Below are positions 52,892-64,000 of a DNA stretch of 64,000 bases, piece after piece; positions within the stretch are counted from its first letter, which is position 1, and the number at the start of each line of letters is the position of its first letter. Where the stretch lies: positions 372,001 through 436,000 of the forward strand of contig NC_020194.1 of NCBI RefSeq assembly GCF_000315915.1, read 5' to 3'. Below the pieces are notes generated by a model. That model saw nothing but the letters and a program-made list of their open reading frames with translations, did no database searches and had not been told where the DNA came from. The translations under genes and the position numbers were made by a program. Source of the stretch: Henningerozyma blattae CBS 6284. Lineage: Eukaryota; Ascomycota; Saccharomycetes; Saccharomycetales; Saccharomycetaceae.

Positions 52892-55404
52892 AATTATTTG
52901 AGTTTAGGTATAATGTGTTAGATGATTATATTATAAATTATAAGATAAAAAAGGAAAAGACTAATATTTCAAAATGAAACAAGCATACCACATCTTTTTA
53001 TACTTGAATTTTGGAAATGTATTAGCAATGATAAATTCTTACATCGAGTTAAGTTACTACGCAACTGTAAGCAGGCATGTTTTGCTGAGCATTTTTTTGT
53101 TTTTGTTTTTTTAATTGCTCAATTTTGATTTAGAATAAAGTACTGCTCTGTTATTAAAAAGTGGGGTATGCAAGCTAAATCAAAAAAAAGTATCCCCAAA
53201 GGAATGCAGAAAAGCAAGCAAGTATGTGATATTGTCAATGATTTACTCACAAAATTAGGATTTACATTAATTATGTCTCTAGATTTTGTATCCAGTAAGT
53301 TAGATTCTAAGACAATTCTATACGACGTATGTAACTGGCATCCCAAATTAAACTCGCAACCATTGTTCTTGTTTTGCTTACTCATTTAACAGGTAAGCAG
53401 TTATTATTGAAGCTTAAGTTTTCGAAAATGGATTAGCAAATATTTGAACTACTTTACTGTCTCGTATATTAATCTTTGGATCTTACTGAACAATTAAGCC
53501 ATCTAACACGAAATAGCTATTCCACTTTAGAAACTGATATCTTTTTTAAACTAAAATTTCGCGTTCATTAGATCTATGGAAAAACCGCGTTAACCTTTTC
53601 AGGATAAAAAGATCGACGATGACACGGAAACTAATTTCCTGTTTTGACACTCTGCTATTTACACTTGGCATCTCGTGTCTTAGATGATCCGTTTTAGGAA
53701 TGTAGTTTGGCGATAGTAAACGAGGCCAAATTAAGCAGATCAGAAGCCCCGAGATCTGGTGATCGATCCAGTTCGTTTAATTGACGGAAGCCGTGATCTC
53801 GTTTGCAAAAGTATTCTTTGGCAGCATGGCACATGTCCATAATTCTGGAAGCTAAGAGGACTAAGATTATTAAGAGCGGCAGGAAGTTTTGGAGAGCATG
53901 TGCTACTCATTACAACCTTAATAGACACCTGTCAAATAATTTTACATCGTTTGTAATTTCAATTTTATTAAGCTCGAACAGGTGATGTACAAGTCATACT
54001 TACTAAGAGGAAGGAAGCTGTAAAGAGTAGCCATTTGTTCGTATTCCTAGTCCACCTCTACATTCTTTAATGTGGAATGTTCAAAACAGAAAAACAGAAA
54101 TGGATGATTCAGAAAATTTCCCTCTAAAAGAATGAAATAAATATTGAGGGAAGGGGATACTGAGAAGATGTTAATGAAGCTAGTATTGGAATATTATTGT
54201 AAAAATGCAAATAACTATGGCATTACGTTTCGAATCCGAAAAATAGATTTAATATAACAGTTCAATTAAGACGAAAAAATAAACTTAAATAATTTACCAC
54301 GGTTTTCTCGCCTATCTGATACCTATTCTATGAAGACATTTTTTTATAGCATATCTATAAGTTTTAATGATAACTGAGTATTCATTTGTTATTGTTTTAT
54401 GAACAACTTTAAAAAGTTAGTAAAATATCACACTCGTTTCATAAACATTAATAGAAGTATTGTAGTAAGACGGACATAATTGCCAAAAGATCCATGGTAA
54501 TATTTTTCTGGAAACTAGTATTTTAACCTATACTTATTAAACAGTATTAATTTAATAGTTTAATTTCAATCAGTAAATCATCATATATAAACAAATTTTT
54601 GTTCACTATAAGGTATCTCTAATTTTACTTGTAGAAATTCAATTGGCTAGTATATTATTCAAGACATTCCAAAATTATCGTGAAAATATTGTTGGATGTT
54701 TTTTTCAGTAAAATTTGGGGGTAAAGGTGTATGTTACCAACTCTCCGCTATACAATTTGAATATGTGGGGTATTGTCGATACTACTTTGTAAACCAAACG
54801 ATAATAGTAAACATTAAATACATGAAAAAAATCAGATTTAATAATTTCGGGTTCCAAGCCAATTATCTGTTGATTTAGCTAGAACCTTACCAAATTTCTT
54901 ATACAGTCATTTCTAACATTCTTAAATGTTAGATACCAATTTAGGAAATATTCAGCCGTTCAACAAAGAATAGGCATCTATACTTAAATTTACATCAATA
55001 TTCGTTTTGAACCCTTTTTGGTGCGCGAGATTTAAACGAAAAGGAAAATTAATATATGATATCCGCCGATGACAAAAAAATATTGATTTGTATTATATCA
55101 ACATAATAAAAGAAAAGGCAACAATAAATGTAACTTGTACAAAGCTATTAAAATATGAACAACTTAGATATGAATTTTAATATAAATTGTAATAAAGTAT
55201 TATTTTGAGTTTCTTACAGGCAATTTGTTAAGAATGCAAAATTAAGTTTATCAATGGAGTTTGGTACGCTGTATAAGTAAATAATTTGTAAACCAATTCA
55301 TATAAAAGCACTCTTGCAAATATTTACCTTACCTTTGAACCACTGGATTTATTTATCTTCAAGAAAAAAAATAGCATTAACAACCTTAACTCCATTCGCT
55401 AATT
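52892..55404. other. 2.5-kb divergent region between TIR1-like copy B and the SA-repeat wall gene
   Basis: No gene is supported. A TCGTATA heptamer (core of the Upc2/Ecm22 sterol/anaerobic element) occurs at 53459-53465, about 570 bp upstream of copy B. A plus-strand TATAAAAG at 55301-55308 suits the gene at 55405. Short frames at 53168-53389 and 53803-53985 show no recognisable features. Regulation by Upc2 is an inference from one short motif. Confidence 0.45.
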
Positions 55405-56802
55405 ATGAAGATTGCTACTTTAATCGCTACAGCAAGTACTGTTGCGGTTCTGATTAATGCTGCTACAGTTGACCCAACAAGGGCCGCTATGTTGGCTCTT
55501 CAAGTGTATATGACTGATATTCGTAACAATATTGCCCAATATATGTCTTTACAAAAAGAATCTCCGGACCAATCTGTTCCTCCAGCTGTCACAAAAGCAA
55601 TGATGGATATGATGTTGCATCCAACTGCTGCATATACAACCCATTTCTCAACTGTACCTTTAAGTGAAATCGAGTTTATTATTACTGGGGTTCCTTGGTT
55701 TACAACCAGATTAAAGACTCAAATCTTAAATGTCTGGTCATTTAATGATGTTACTCCATGGGCTGATAAGTCTTCTCCTTTAACTACTTCTTCTACTTCT
55801 ACTTTTTCTTTAGCTGATCCATATCCTGGTTCTTCTGCATCTTCAACATTTACTAACTCCCCTCTAACCTCAATTTTTACCACGGAAGCTACAGCACCGT
55901 CGTCTACTCTAGATTATTCTGCTTCTGCTTCTGCTTCTGCTTCTGCTTCTGCTTCTGCTTCTGCTTCTGCTTCTGCTTCTGCTTCTGCTTCTGCTTCTGC
56001 TTCTGCTTCTGTTTCTGCTTCTGTTTCTGCTTCTGCTTCTGCTTCTGCTTCTCAATTCTCCACTACTGCTACTTCATTGAGATCTTCTTCCGGTTTTCAT
56101 TCTTTTGATGTTGAAAGTGAAATTGGAAACTCATCAACCGTCACATACACAAGCTTAACCACTAGAAATGAAACTATTACTATCTGCTCAAATAGTTGCA
56201 CTCGTTCTTCCTCCTTAGCTTCAGTCATTTCTTCTTTGACTATTTCTACTCCCAAGACAACTTACTTTTCAAATGCTACTACTTCTTACACTACAAACTT
56301 ATCTACAGCTTGGGAAACTATTACATCATGTGAAGAAGGTTGTCATACCTCAAATTCACAATTTGTTCCTAATATCACAACTGTTAGAACTAGCACCTCT
56401 TCTGGACAAAGGCATATCAGTGAGACATCACAATATGCAGGGAACCAAACTATTTACATTACTGAAGTTGATACTATTTTAAAAACTATTACATCTTGTG
56501 AAAGTGATAAAACTTCAACTTCTACCGCCAGTACTGAAGTATTTTCAACTAGAATTGAATCTACTATATCTTCAGCTAGTTTTAATAGTATTTCTACTAA
56601 ACCTACTACCAAGACAGTATATTTCACCAGTACATTAACTACTTCTACATCTGTAAAAACTAGTCGCTCTCCAATAATTGAACAGACTCCGAACTCTACT
56701 TTCCCATCTGTTTCTGTTGAACTAAAAACTGCAAATAGTGTTGCCAAAGATGTGGTTGATCTGGGTGCTTGTATTTTGGGTGTAGTTGCATTGTTATTAT
56801 AA
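55405..56802 (+). CDS. TIR/DAN-like GPI wall mannoprotein with a pure SA dipeptide run
   Basis: 465 residues. A signal peptide (1-19, ends INA) precedes the SRP1/TIP1 domain (about 22-120): LQVYMTDIRNNIAQYMSLQK and GVPWFTTRLKTQIL, which is divergent, with FTT replacing the usual YST. The stalk contains about 24 SA dipeptides encoded by an almost pure GCTTCT hexanucleotide array (55918-56052). Modules like those of the gene at 39692 follow (TTNLSTAWETITSCEEGC; TEVDTILKTITSCESD). The end DVVDLGACILGVVALLL is hydrophobic and GPI-like, although the usual Asn-Gly omega region (NSVAKD) is weaker than in the sister genes. The domain order matches the TIR/DAN group; orthology cannot be fixed. Confidence 0.85.
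   Translation: MKIATLIATASTVAVLINAATVDPTRAAMLALQVYMTDIRNNIAQYMSLQKESPDQSVPPAVTKAMMDMMLHPTAAYTTHFSTVPLSEIEFIITGVPWFTTRLKTQILNVWSFNDVTPWADKSSPLTTSSTSTFSLADPYPGSSASSTFTNSPLTSIFTTEATAPSSTLDYSASASASASASASASASASASASASASASASVSASVSASASASASQFSTTATSLRSSSGFHSFDVESEIGNSSTVTYTSLTTRNETITICSNSCTRSSSLASVISSLTISTPKTTYFSNATTSYTTNLSTAWETITSCEEGCHTSNSQFVPNITTVRTSTSSGQRHISETSQYAGNQTIYITEVDTILKTITSCESDKTSTSTASTEVFSTRIESTISSASFNSISTKPTTKTVYFTSTLTTSTSVKTSRSPIIEQTPNSTFPSVSVELKTANSVAKDVVDLGACILGVVALLL
55918..56052 (+). repeat. GCTTCT hexanucleotide array (codes for Ala-Ser)
   Basis: About 22 uninterrupted or nearly uninterrupted GCTTCT units, with only two GTTTCT variants, lie in frame within the wall protein gene. 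Such purity at the DNA level predicts length variation between strains. Confidence 0.95.
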
Positions 56803-57125
56803 TCTACTTAAATATTTCTTTTTATAATTATAGATACTGTACCTAAAGTAAGACTTGATTTATTTTTTCTTAGGTACTTTATATTTATATATATACTTTA
56901 TTAATCATATGATGAGCTTTGAAGATTCCCAAATTTTAGAAGAATTTTCCCATTTTTATTTTGCATTTTCTATGGCCTGATAATGATTCAATTAATGCAG
57001 TTAAGCAGGGCGATATATAATTGTTAAATATTCTGTCAAAAAATTAGAGGCAATAGTAGACACACTATATAAAATGATATTTATATAAAATTGTTTCTAC
57101 TTAAACAGGTCAGAATGCTTCTAGT
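56803..57125. terminator. Convergent 3' region between the SA-repeat wall gene and PAN1
   Basis: AT-rich, with TATATATATA and AATAA-like elements near 56880-56900, used by two converging genes. No gene is seen. Confidence 0.45.
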
Positions 57126-60100
57126 CTACATACCAGGTAAAGGAGGAGGGGGTGGGATTCCACCAGGTGCAGATGGGGGAGGTGGTGGAGGAGGTGGTGG
57201 TAGTGAGATAGCAGCCTGTTCAGAATGCTCTTCAGCGAAACATGAATTGTCAAAAGAGTCAACAGAATCAGGAATTGATAGCACATCATCATTATCGTAA
57301 TTAGCGTCTAAATATGTACTTTCGTTTGAAAGGGCTGAAGAGGGGGGGAGGAGGAATACCAGAAGGTGAGCTTATTTCAGTGTGAGAAGATGGTAGAGGT
57401 GGTTCCATTGGAGCAGGCAATGCAGGCTCAGTATCATGTATTTGAGGAATAGGGGCAGCAACCGGAATCGGTGGAGCAGAGTTGATAGCATTTTGAATTT
57501 GGGGTAATGGAGGTGCAACTGGGATTGGAGGGGATGTAATATTCTCATCATGTACTTCAGGTAAAGGTGGAGCTATTGGAATTGGAGGCGATGTAACTGT
57601 TTCTTCATGAACCTCCGGTAATAGTGGAGCAATAGGAATAGGTGGGAGTGCAACCTGTTCATTTGAGTTGCTAGGTATAGTTGCAGCAGGTGATGGGTTA
57701 TTAGAGTTAACTTGTGCTATTGGAGATGAGACTGGGATAGATGGGGAATTAAGTGGTGTAACATTATTTTTTGTGCTTGGCCTACTCGATGGGATCGTTG
57801 GAGTGTTTGAACTGTGGATTTGGCCACTAGTAGAAGATGAGACGTACGTAGTTGCAGAAGGAGCCTTATTACTAGATGTTTCTTCTTCGGCATCAGACCA
57901 CCCGTCACTTTCACTATCACTATCGTCTAGCCCACGTTGAGATCTTCTTTGAGCTTCAGCAGCTTGTTTGTTAAAACTTGATCCCGAAGACTGAGAACCA
58001 AAGTATGAGGTGCTCGTAGATTTATTAACATTTGGACTTGCATAGTTATTAGCACTATTAGACGCCATTGGAGGCGGATGGGTGACTGGTGTTGATGCAT
58101 TAGAATGATAACCTGGATTTGAAGGCGGCATCATCATTTGATTATGAGTTGCAGGTGTGTCAACCCTATTTTGAGTATGTACAGGGGTTGTGGTGCTTTG
58201 AATTTCTTTATTTAATGGGTCATTGCTATCTTCACCACTTTCTGATTGAGCCTGTTCAACTTGTCGACGCAATTCAGCTAATCTTTTTTCTTTTGCACTC
58301 TTCTTCTGGGACTTTATTCTATCTAACTCCTCCCGTAATTTCCTCTCCTCTTCGTCATCTTCATCACTATCTTGTAGATTAGATGGTACAGTATTGCTTT
58401 CGTATTGTTGTGAAGTACTAGTTGGAGCTTCATGTCTAGTAATGTCACGAACATTATCTAGAGAGTGTGATTGGTTATCAGTTCTTGTGGTGCTATTAGT
58501 AGTCATACCCAATTCTGCCAGCCTTTGGTCCATCTTTTTATGAGCTTGTTGTTTCAAGAGTTCTGCTCTTCCATCCTGCAAATTAGAAGGTTTCGCGAAT
58601 AAGCTATTTTGGGATTTCAAAGTAGCAATGAAGTTGTGAATTTCAGATTCTAAACCAATACCAAATTCCCATTTTTCAAAATCTGCCTTGTTCTTACCAA
58701 TATTTCCATTTGTTAATGTGGATACTAAGGATGCACAAATTTCAGAAATGGAGCTTCTTACATCGCTAATAATGTCAATATTTTTTTGTGCTTCCAAATT
58801 AATCTGGTTAATAGCTGCATTGTAACGTCTTTCATCTTCTTCTGATGAATCGCTAGAAGCTGAGCCCTTCCCTGTTAGGGCTGCCATTCTACTTTTTAGT
58901 ACAGCTCTACTTTTAGCCTTTTTTCTATCCTCTTCTGTGATTTGACCTTTAGGCCCAGTACCGACAATAGAGGTTGGGTTTTTAGCGCGGTATAATTTAA
59001 TTTTTGATTCACTAATGGCATTCTCAATGTCAGATATTTCAGCAAACAAGTTTGGAATTCGTTTAACAATCTCTTCTATTCTATTTTGAAGATCTGAGGA
59101 AAGAGAAGTCGATGGCACTAAATAAGTAACGGGGAGACTTAAGATCTCACTCTTGATACGATCAACAGATTTCAAATTCTCAGTTTTGGTTCTCTCTGAT
59201 TCAATAGCAATAGGTTGTACAGGAGCTGGTTGAGGAACACTTTTCAAGCCTGGAGATCCATTATCCTTTAACGATTGAGGTTGAGAAGATGGAGCAGGAG
59301 ATAGAGAGGATGATGGGGCAGGAGTAGTGGGTAAAGCAGGAGAGACTTGGGCAGCTTGAGGCGGTGGAGGAGGTGGGGGAGGATTATTAGCTGGTGTAGG
59401 TGCATTGTTATTGGTCGTATTGGTTTGTGATAAATCTTCGGTTGTTGTCCTTCTTCTATTACGGAAGTTTGGTAAGCTATTTTGTTCGTCATTGTTTTTG
59501 TAATTTAATGCATTCATTCTTGTTGATTGTGGTTTTTGTTCTTGTTCAGTATTCATTAATTGATTTTTTAAGTTGTCTAATATCTTATTTGTAGAAGGAA
59601 CCAAACTTGGAGGTAATCTATTTGGTAAAGTCTTACCATTCAATTTTTCATAAACTAAATGCATACCAACTGCAAATTCTTGTTTGTTTAAAGAGCCACT
59701 ATTATTTGTGTCACAGAGGTTCCAGATATGTTCCAAATCTGCACGGTTCAATCCTGATTTTCTGAAGATTTCAACAGCAGTTGGAGAATCTAGTAAACCA
59801 GTATTTTTAGTATCATAAGTTTGAAAAATCTTATAGAATAAGGATTTTTCTTCATCAGAAATAGTGTCCTCTTCAACTTTTGGGGTAGTTCCACCAAAAT
59901 TAGCCTTGTTATAAAGCTCATTATTACCAAACCCTGTCTTTTGTGCAGTAAGAGGTTTTGTAGCGTTGAAATTGCTTGAAGGTAAAACACCAGTAGCACT
60001 TGGTTGTAATGGCATTACAGGAGACTGAGAATTGATGTTGGTATTACCACCAGTATTATTATTCATATTTCCAGTCATATTGTTATTCATCCCCATATTA

Positions 60101-61824
60101 TTATTCATATTGTTATTCATATTCCCTGTCATATTGTTATTCATATTGTTATTCATATTCCCTGTCATATTGATATTCATTCCCATATTATTATTCATAT
60201 TTCCGGTCAATTGGGATTGTAATTGATTTCCTTGTGGAAAAGAGATTGGTGGCTGATTTGGAAAAGTATTATTTATCATTGAACCGGTAGCTTGAGATTG
60301 CATGAAAGTAGTTGGTGGATTCATACCACCTGTGGCTTGAGGTAAGAAGTTATTGCCAAAGATACCAGTGGATTGAGGTTGAAGAGCACCACCAGTAATT
60401 TGATTTGCTAGTCCACCTGTCATTTGCATGGACATACCAAAGGATGTCTGTGGCATAAACCCAGTTGATTGAGGATTTAGTAAACCTCCGGTTATTTGAG
60501 ATTGAAGACCACCTGTCATTTGCATTGGCATACCAAAACTGGTCTTGGGCATAAAGCCGGTAGACTGTGGGTTTAAAGCTCCACCAGTTAATTGAGACAT
60601 CATGAAACCACCACCAGTAGATTGCACTGGCATACCGAAACTTGTTAATGGCATTGATCCGGTTGGTTGTGGCTGCATTATTGGTAATCCATTAATTAAA
60701 TTATCAAAGGGAGTCTTTGGTTTTGAATCTTCCTCAGCTTTTGAAGCGAGCATGACATTAATTCTATCAATAAAACTAGAGACTTCATTTTTAGTCTTAG
60801 TATCCAGATCATAAGGAATCGTTCCACCTAATAAAACATCATTAACTAAATGCATAGCTAAACAAAATTCTGGAAACATTAGACGGCCAGCTTTGTTTGT
60901 ATCTGATAAAGTCCAAATTTTTGCCAATTGAGATGGTTTCAAACCTGATTTCATTAGAATCTTTCTACAATCTTCACCAGAGATAGTGTTGTTGCCCTGT
61001 TTCACTTGAGATCTGAACAATGTTTCAAACTTGGCTTGATCATGAGCAGTAATAAAAGTTAATCTAATTGGTGGGATCTTTAAATCAGTATTGACACCCT
61101 TCTTGGCAAAGGAATTTACAAACCCGGTAGCGGTTGGTTTTAATGGTTCAATGGCACCTTGTTGGCTAAATTGGGAAGCATAAAACCCAGTTTGTTGGGG
61201 CAATAATTTTTGTGTCAATTGAGGTTGTAAAGGCTGTAAACCTTGAGTTAATTGTGGTTGTAAAGGTTGTAATCCTTGTGTTAGTTGAGGTTGTAAAGGT
61301 TGTAAAGGCTGGGTCAATTGAGGTTGTAAAGGCTGACCAAACTGTTGTTGTTGTAAGCCTTGAGTTAGCTGAGGCTGTAAAGGTTGGGTAAATTGTTGTT
61401 GCTGTTGTGGTTGTTGTTGTAACAATCCTTGAGTTAATTGTGGTTGTAAAGGCTGAGTGAATGGTTGTTGCATTTGTGGTTGAGGGGATTGGTAATTAGG
61501 AGATTGTTGATAATTTGTAGTGTTCATTTGAGAGTAATAGTCCCTATTCTGAGGCTGAACAGATTGCATAGAGTTGGTATTAATGGATTGTTGAGTATTG
61601 TAATTTGGTTGCATTTGTTGTTGATTACTAAACCCTCCTTGCATTTGTGGATTATTGTTATATCCTGTTTGCATCTGTTGATTCCACTGTTGTTGGTTTT
61701 GCATTTGTTGTGGCTGTGGTTGTTGCTGTGGGTACCCACCCTGTTGCTGTTGGAAGCTATTTTGAGGTTGGTTCCATTGTTGCGGCATACCGCCACCTTG
61801 TTGCTGTTGATATGGATTATACAT
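57126..61824 (-). CDS. PAN1: Pan1, EH-domain endocytic scaffold and Arp2/3 activator (with apparent 1-bp frameshift near the 3' end)
   Basis: It starts MYNPYQQQQ at 61824 (an upstream in-frame ATG at 61842 adds six residues). In order: a Gln/Pro-rich N-terminus with LQPQLTQ repeats; EH domain 1 (IRLTFITAHDQAKFETLF, SGLKPSQLAKIWTLSDTNKA); many Prk1-type QxTG sites (LQPQSTG, MPMQMTG, LKPTATG); an NMTGNMNNN repeat; EH domain 2 (IFRKSGLNRADLEHIWNLCD); coiled coils; a KEKRLAELRRQVEQ segment; and a proline-rich tail with PPIPIAPPLPEVH repeats. The uninterrupted frame stops at 57301, but at a seven-G run (57342-57348) a shift by one base opens about 70 further residues: acidic SIPDSVDSFDNSCF, then a long PPPPP end finishing PPPPPLPGM, stop at 57126-57128. 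Pan1 links clathrin adaptors to actin at endocytic sites. In S. cerevisiae it is YIR006C, beside IST3. Confidence 0.93.
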
Positions 61825-61842
61825 ATCTATAACAAAACACAA

Positions 61843-64000
61843 TACTTTTTAAAAAAAAATTAAAAAAGAGCTTAAAGAAGGGGAGGTAAATGTTTGTGTA
61901 AGTGTTAAGTAATAGTGTAAATATCAACAAGTAATAGTTTGTTGGAAGGGGGTTTAAATAATGGAACCTTAAAATAAGGAAACGATTATGTTAAGAGAGA
62001 CCTTTGTATTTTTTTAATGTTTGGTAGTTAAAGTTTAAAATATGTTATATACAAGGAAGTGATTTTAATTGCTAATATCTGATCTGATGGAATCAGGTTG
62101 TGTATATTATCCGTATAAGATATGAAAAAAAATAGTTTACAAAGTCGGCTTAGTTTGAAAACAAACAAACAGAAGAAAATAGGATTAAAAAAAAAAAAAA
62201 AAAAGACGGAATTTTTCTAAAGTTTTCCTCGGTATATGAACAAAAACGGATAATGATGAACGGAGAAGCCAGAGGGTAATAATAGTAGGTTATAACCTCC
62301 CCCCCTAGAAAAACGTTAAGGGAAGTGATAAAAATAGGTTTTCGTAGGAGATGACACATGTCTTTAAGTTTTTAAAATGCAATAGAGGTGCTGGCATTGG
62401 TGGTTGGGTAGGTGAGATAATGAAGTAGAAAGTGTGAGACAAAGGATATTCAACACAATCAATTATTTGTAGCAAGAAGATTTAGATTGTGTACAGTATG
62501 CTAAGTGGAATACATGTATGTACTAAGTGATATTGCATGCAAATTGTATTTCTTAGATTATAAATAGAGCCCGTTTTACTGAACCCACGTAGATCTTTTT
62601 TCGTTATTTAGCTATGGGAGAGCATATATGACAACGAATGTTATCACATAGTCCTGACATTATTTTTTTCTAAATATATTAGAATAAAAATATATCCATG
62701 ACAAGCCATAGCATCACTACAACTTCTACTACTCTGTAAGATTTGATGATCTAGAACCACGGTATCTAGTAGTAAAAAAAAAAGAAAGTTCTCATTTTCT
62801 TTCATCCCGACTATTCTAGTGTAATACCAGTTACGTCTCTTATTTTTTCACCAAGTTTTCACGTATTCTACAAAAAGTTTATTTAACCACTAATATTGCC
62901 GTGTGCACTGCACATAAATTTCCTCGCAGCCTTATCATTGGTAGACTAGCTTGGATCTTGGAATGGTCCTTATAATTCAGCAATTTCCATTACTCTTTCT
63001 TTTTTAGCGAATCCAGTTTTGTAGCTAGTACAAACTGCAACAATTTTTTTCCACTATTTCTCTCCTTGTAAACGCTTTTCTAGTTTGTAATATTCGGCAT
63101 AACTCTCTCACATTTGCATAAATGGCTGAAATAATCCCAGCAGTAACAATACCCTGGCTCCCTACTTATTTTAATGAGTCTTCGCAAGTTGAGGCACTTC
63201 TTTATGCTGCTAAACAAAATCATAAACCAAAGCTAAATTTTGAAGAATAGTTGAAAAGATAGCTGCGAGTTCCTTTCCGACTTTGCCTTACCTCTACTAT
63301 TGACATCAATACTGTGAAGAAATCGTAAAACTTTATTATTACAATAGACCTAGAATCGATACTCTTATACAAAAGACTTGAACTTGGCCTCTTTCCTTAG
63401 TAGCATTGCTTAACACTTATGTCAAGAATTGAAAATAGCCTGGGCAGTCACAAGATAGTGAAAAAGGCGAAATAGCTGATATTATCATGGTTGGAAATTG
63501 TCATTCAATTGGAATGGTCTTTATTTGATGTTTCTTTCATCTATCAATGTTTTGTTTATTTATGTTTCTGTAGGTAATTGAGTAAATCAAAAGGAAATAA
63601 AAATTTAATATAAAATATAAAACAAGACTTCAACACAGAATTGTATATAGGAATACCCAAGGGTTTTGTTATCTCTAACCCAAAGACAATACACACATTC
63701 AGGCGCAATACTATTACTTCTATGTAATGCCAAGATATACCTACAAAGAGTGGAAGAACAAACAATTGTTCCTTTCCTTATAACATAATGCCGTTCCAAA
63801 TAGAACTCACAACATAACAGGTGAGCTTTCTTTGTACAGTATTGAGTGATAAGGTTATAATAGAAGCACTAACTGGCGCCATAATATGCCACCTGTTAAA
63901 AGATAATTAGTATGCACAAGTAACAAACAGACAAACAAAGCAGTTATAGTTTTACACTTTAAATATTTATTGTTTCACTTTTTGCCTTGTACGGATCGTA
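61843..64000. promoter_or_regulatory. Upstream region of PAN1 to the window edge
   Basis: About 2.2 kb, mostly non-coding. Poly-A/T runs lie near 61850 and 62188-62204. The stretch close to 61824 should hold the PAN1 promoter. Apart from the small open frame at 63122 no gene is supported; frames at 63556-63799 look like chance. Confidence 0.5.
63122..63250 (+). CDS. Possible small protein, 42 residues
   Basis: The frame begins MAEIIPAVTIPWLPTYFNES and ends KPKLNFEE. Its composition (Pro, Trp, Tyr, Ala, Lys, few Asn/Ile) looks more protein-like than the AT-rich chance frames nearby, and a CATAA precedes the ATG. I do not recognise a family. It could be a real short gene, the 5' end of a broken gene or chance; the nearest neighbour is PAN1, divergent, about 1.3 kb away. 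Confidence 0.25.
   Translation: MAEIIPAVTIPWLPTYFNESSQVEALLYAAKQNHKPKLNFEE

Noticed and set aside
53740..53990. Less AT-rich stretch as a possible tRNA or decayed gene
   Set aside because: No A/B-box pair, no acceptor pairing and no open frame with known similarity.
57091..57300. Plus-strand Gly-rich frame next to PAN1
   Set aside because: It is the antisense of the poly-proline PAN1 tail.

Overview
The window is nuclear DNA from a post-whole-genome-duplication budding yeast (Saccharomycetaceae; the Naumovozyma, Kazachstania and Tetrapisispora groups all fit). Evidence: Saccharomyces-type genes, a GIM4 intron with GTATGA/TACTAAC/TAG signals, yeast tRNA-Thr(AGU) and tRNA-Glu(UUC) genes, Ty-type LTRs, and genes that in S. 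cerevisiae are split between the paralogous chromosome V (YEL/YER) and IX (YIL/YIR) pericentromeres. The species cannot be named from sequence alone. Positions 1 to about 3.2 kb are strikingly GC-rich; the rest is AT-rich.

Left block (1-24.9 kb), mostly housekeeping genes: a 5' part of an HMG-box regulator running off the window edge (-), HEM14 (-), a WOPR-domain regulator like MIT1 (+), EPS1 (+), a VAB2-like gene (-), GIM4 (+, spliced), WBP1 (-), then tRNA-Thr with LTRs, a YIL002W-A homologue (+), INP51 (-), a YIL001W homologue (+) and IRC22 (-). In S. cerevisiae the last two lie next to CEN9 and CEN5, so the DNA just right of IRC22 is the ancestral centromere site. I found no CDEI-CDEII-CDEIII centromere there.

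Middle (24.9-36 kb), gene-poor: a perfect 119-bp tandem duplication, a second copy of the tRNA-Thr plus LTR unit, a TIR-like cell-wall gene, tRNA-Glu with a Ty3-sigma-like LTR 18 bp from its 5' end, and more LTR debris.

Right block (36-64 kb), a cell-wall gene cluster around duplicated PAN1: with the gene at 30.3 kb, five SRP1/TIP1 (TIR-type) GPI mannoproteins plus a 721-aa GPI protein with a PIR motif. Two TIR genes, 15.8 kb apart, share nearly identical coding sequence with unrelated flanks, and both are frameshifted in their repeats. IST3 and two PAN1-type genes sit among them: a full-length one with a G7-tract frameshift just before its C-terminus, and one that lacks the C-terminal actin/proline-rich region.

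Functional themes are ER glycoprotein biogenesis and quality control (WBP1, EPS1, IRC22), PI(4,5)P2 turnover and actin-dependent endocytosis (INP51, PAN1), and a cell wall mannoprotein set of the kind that is stress- or anaerobiosis-regulated in S. cerevisiae.
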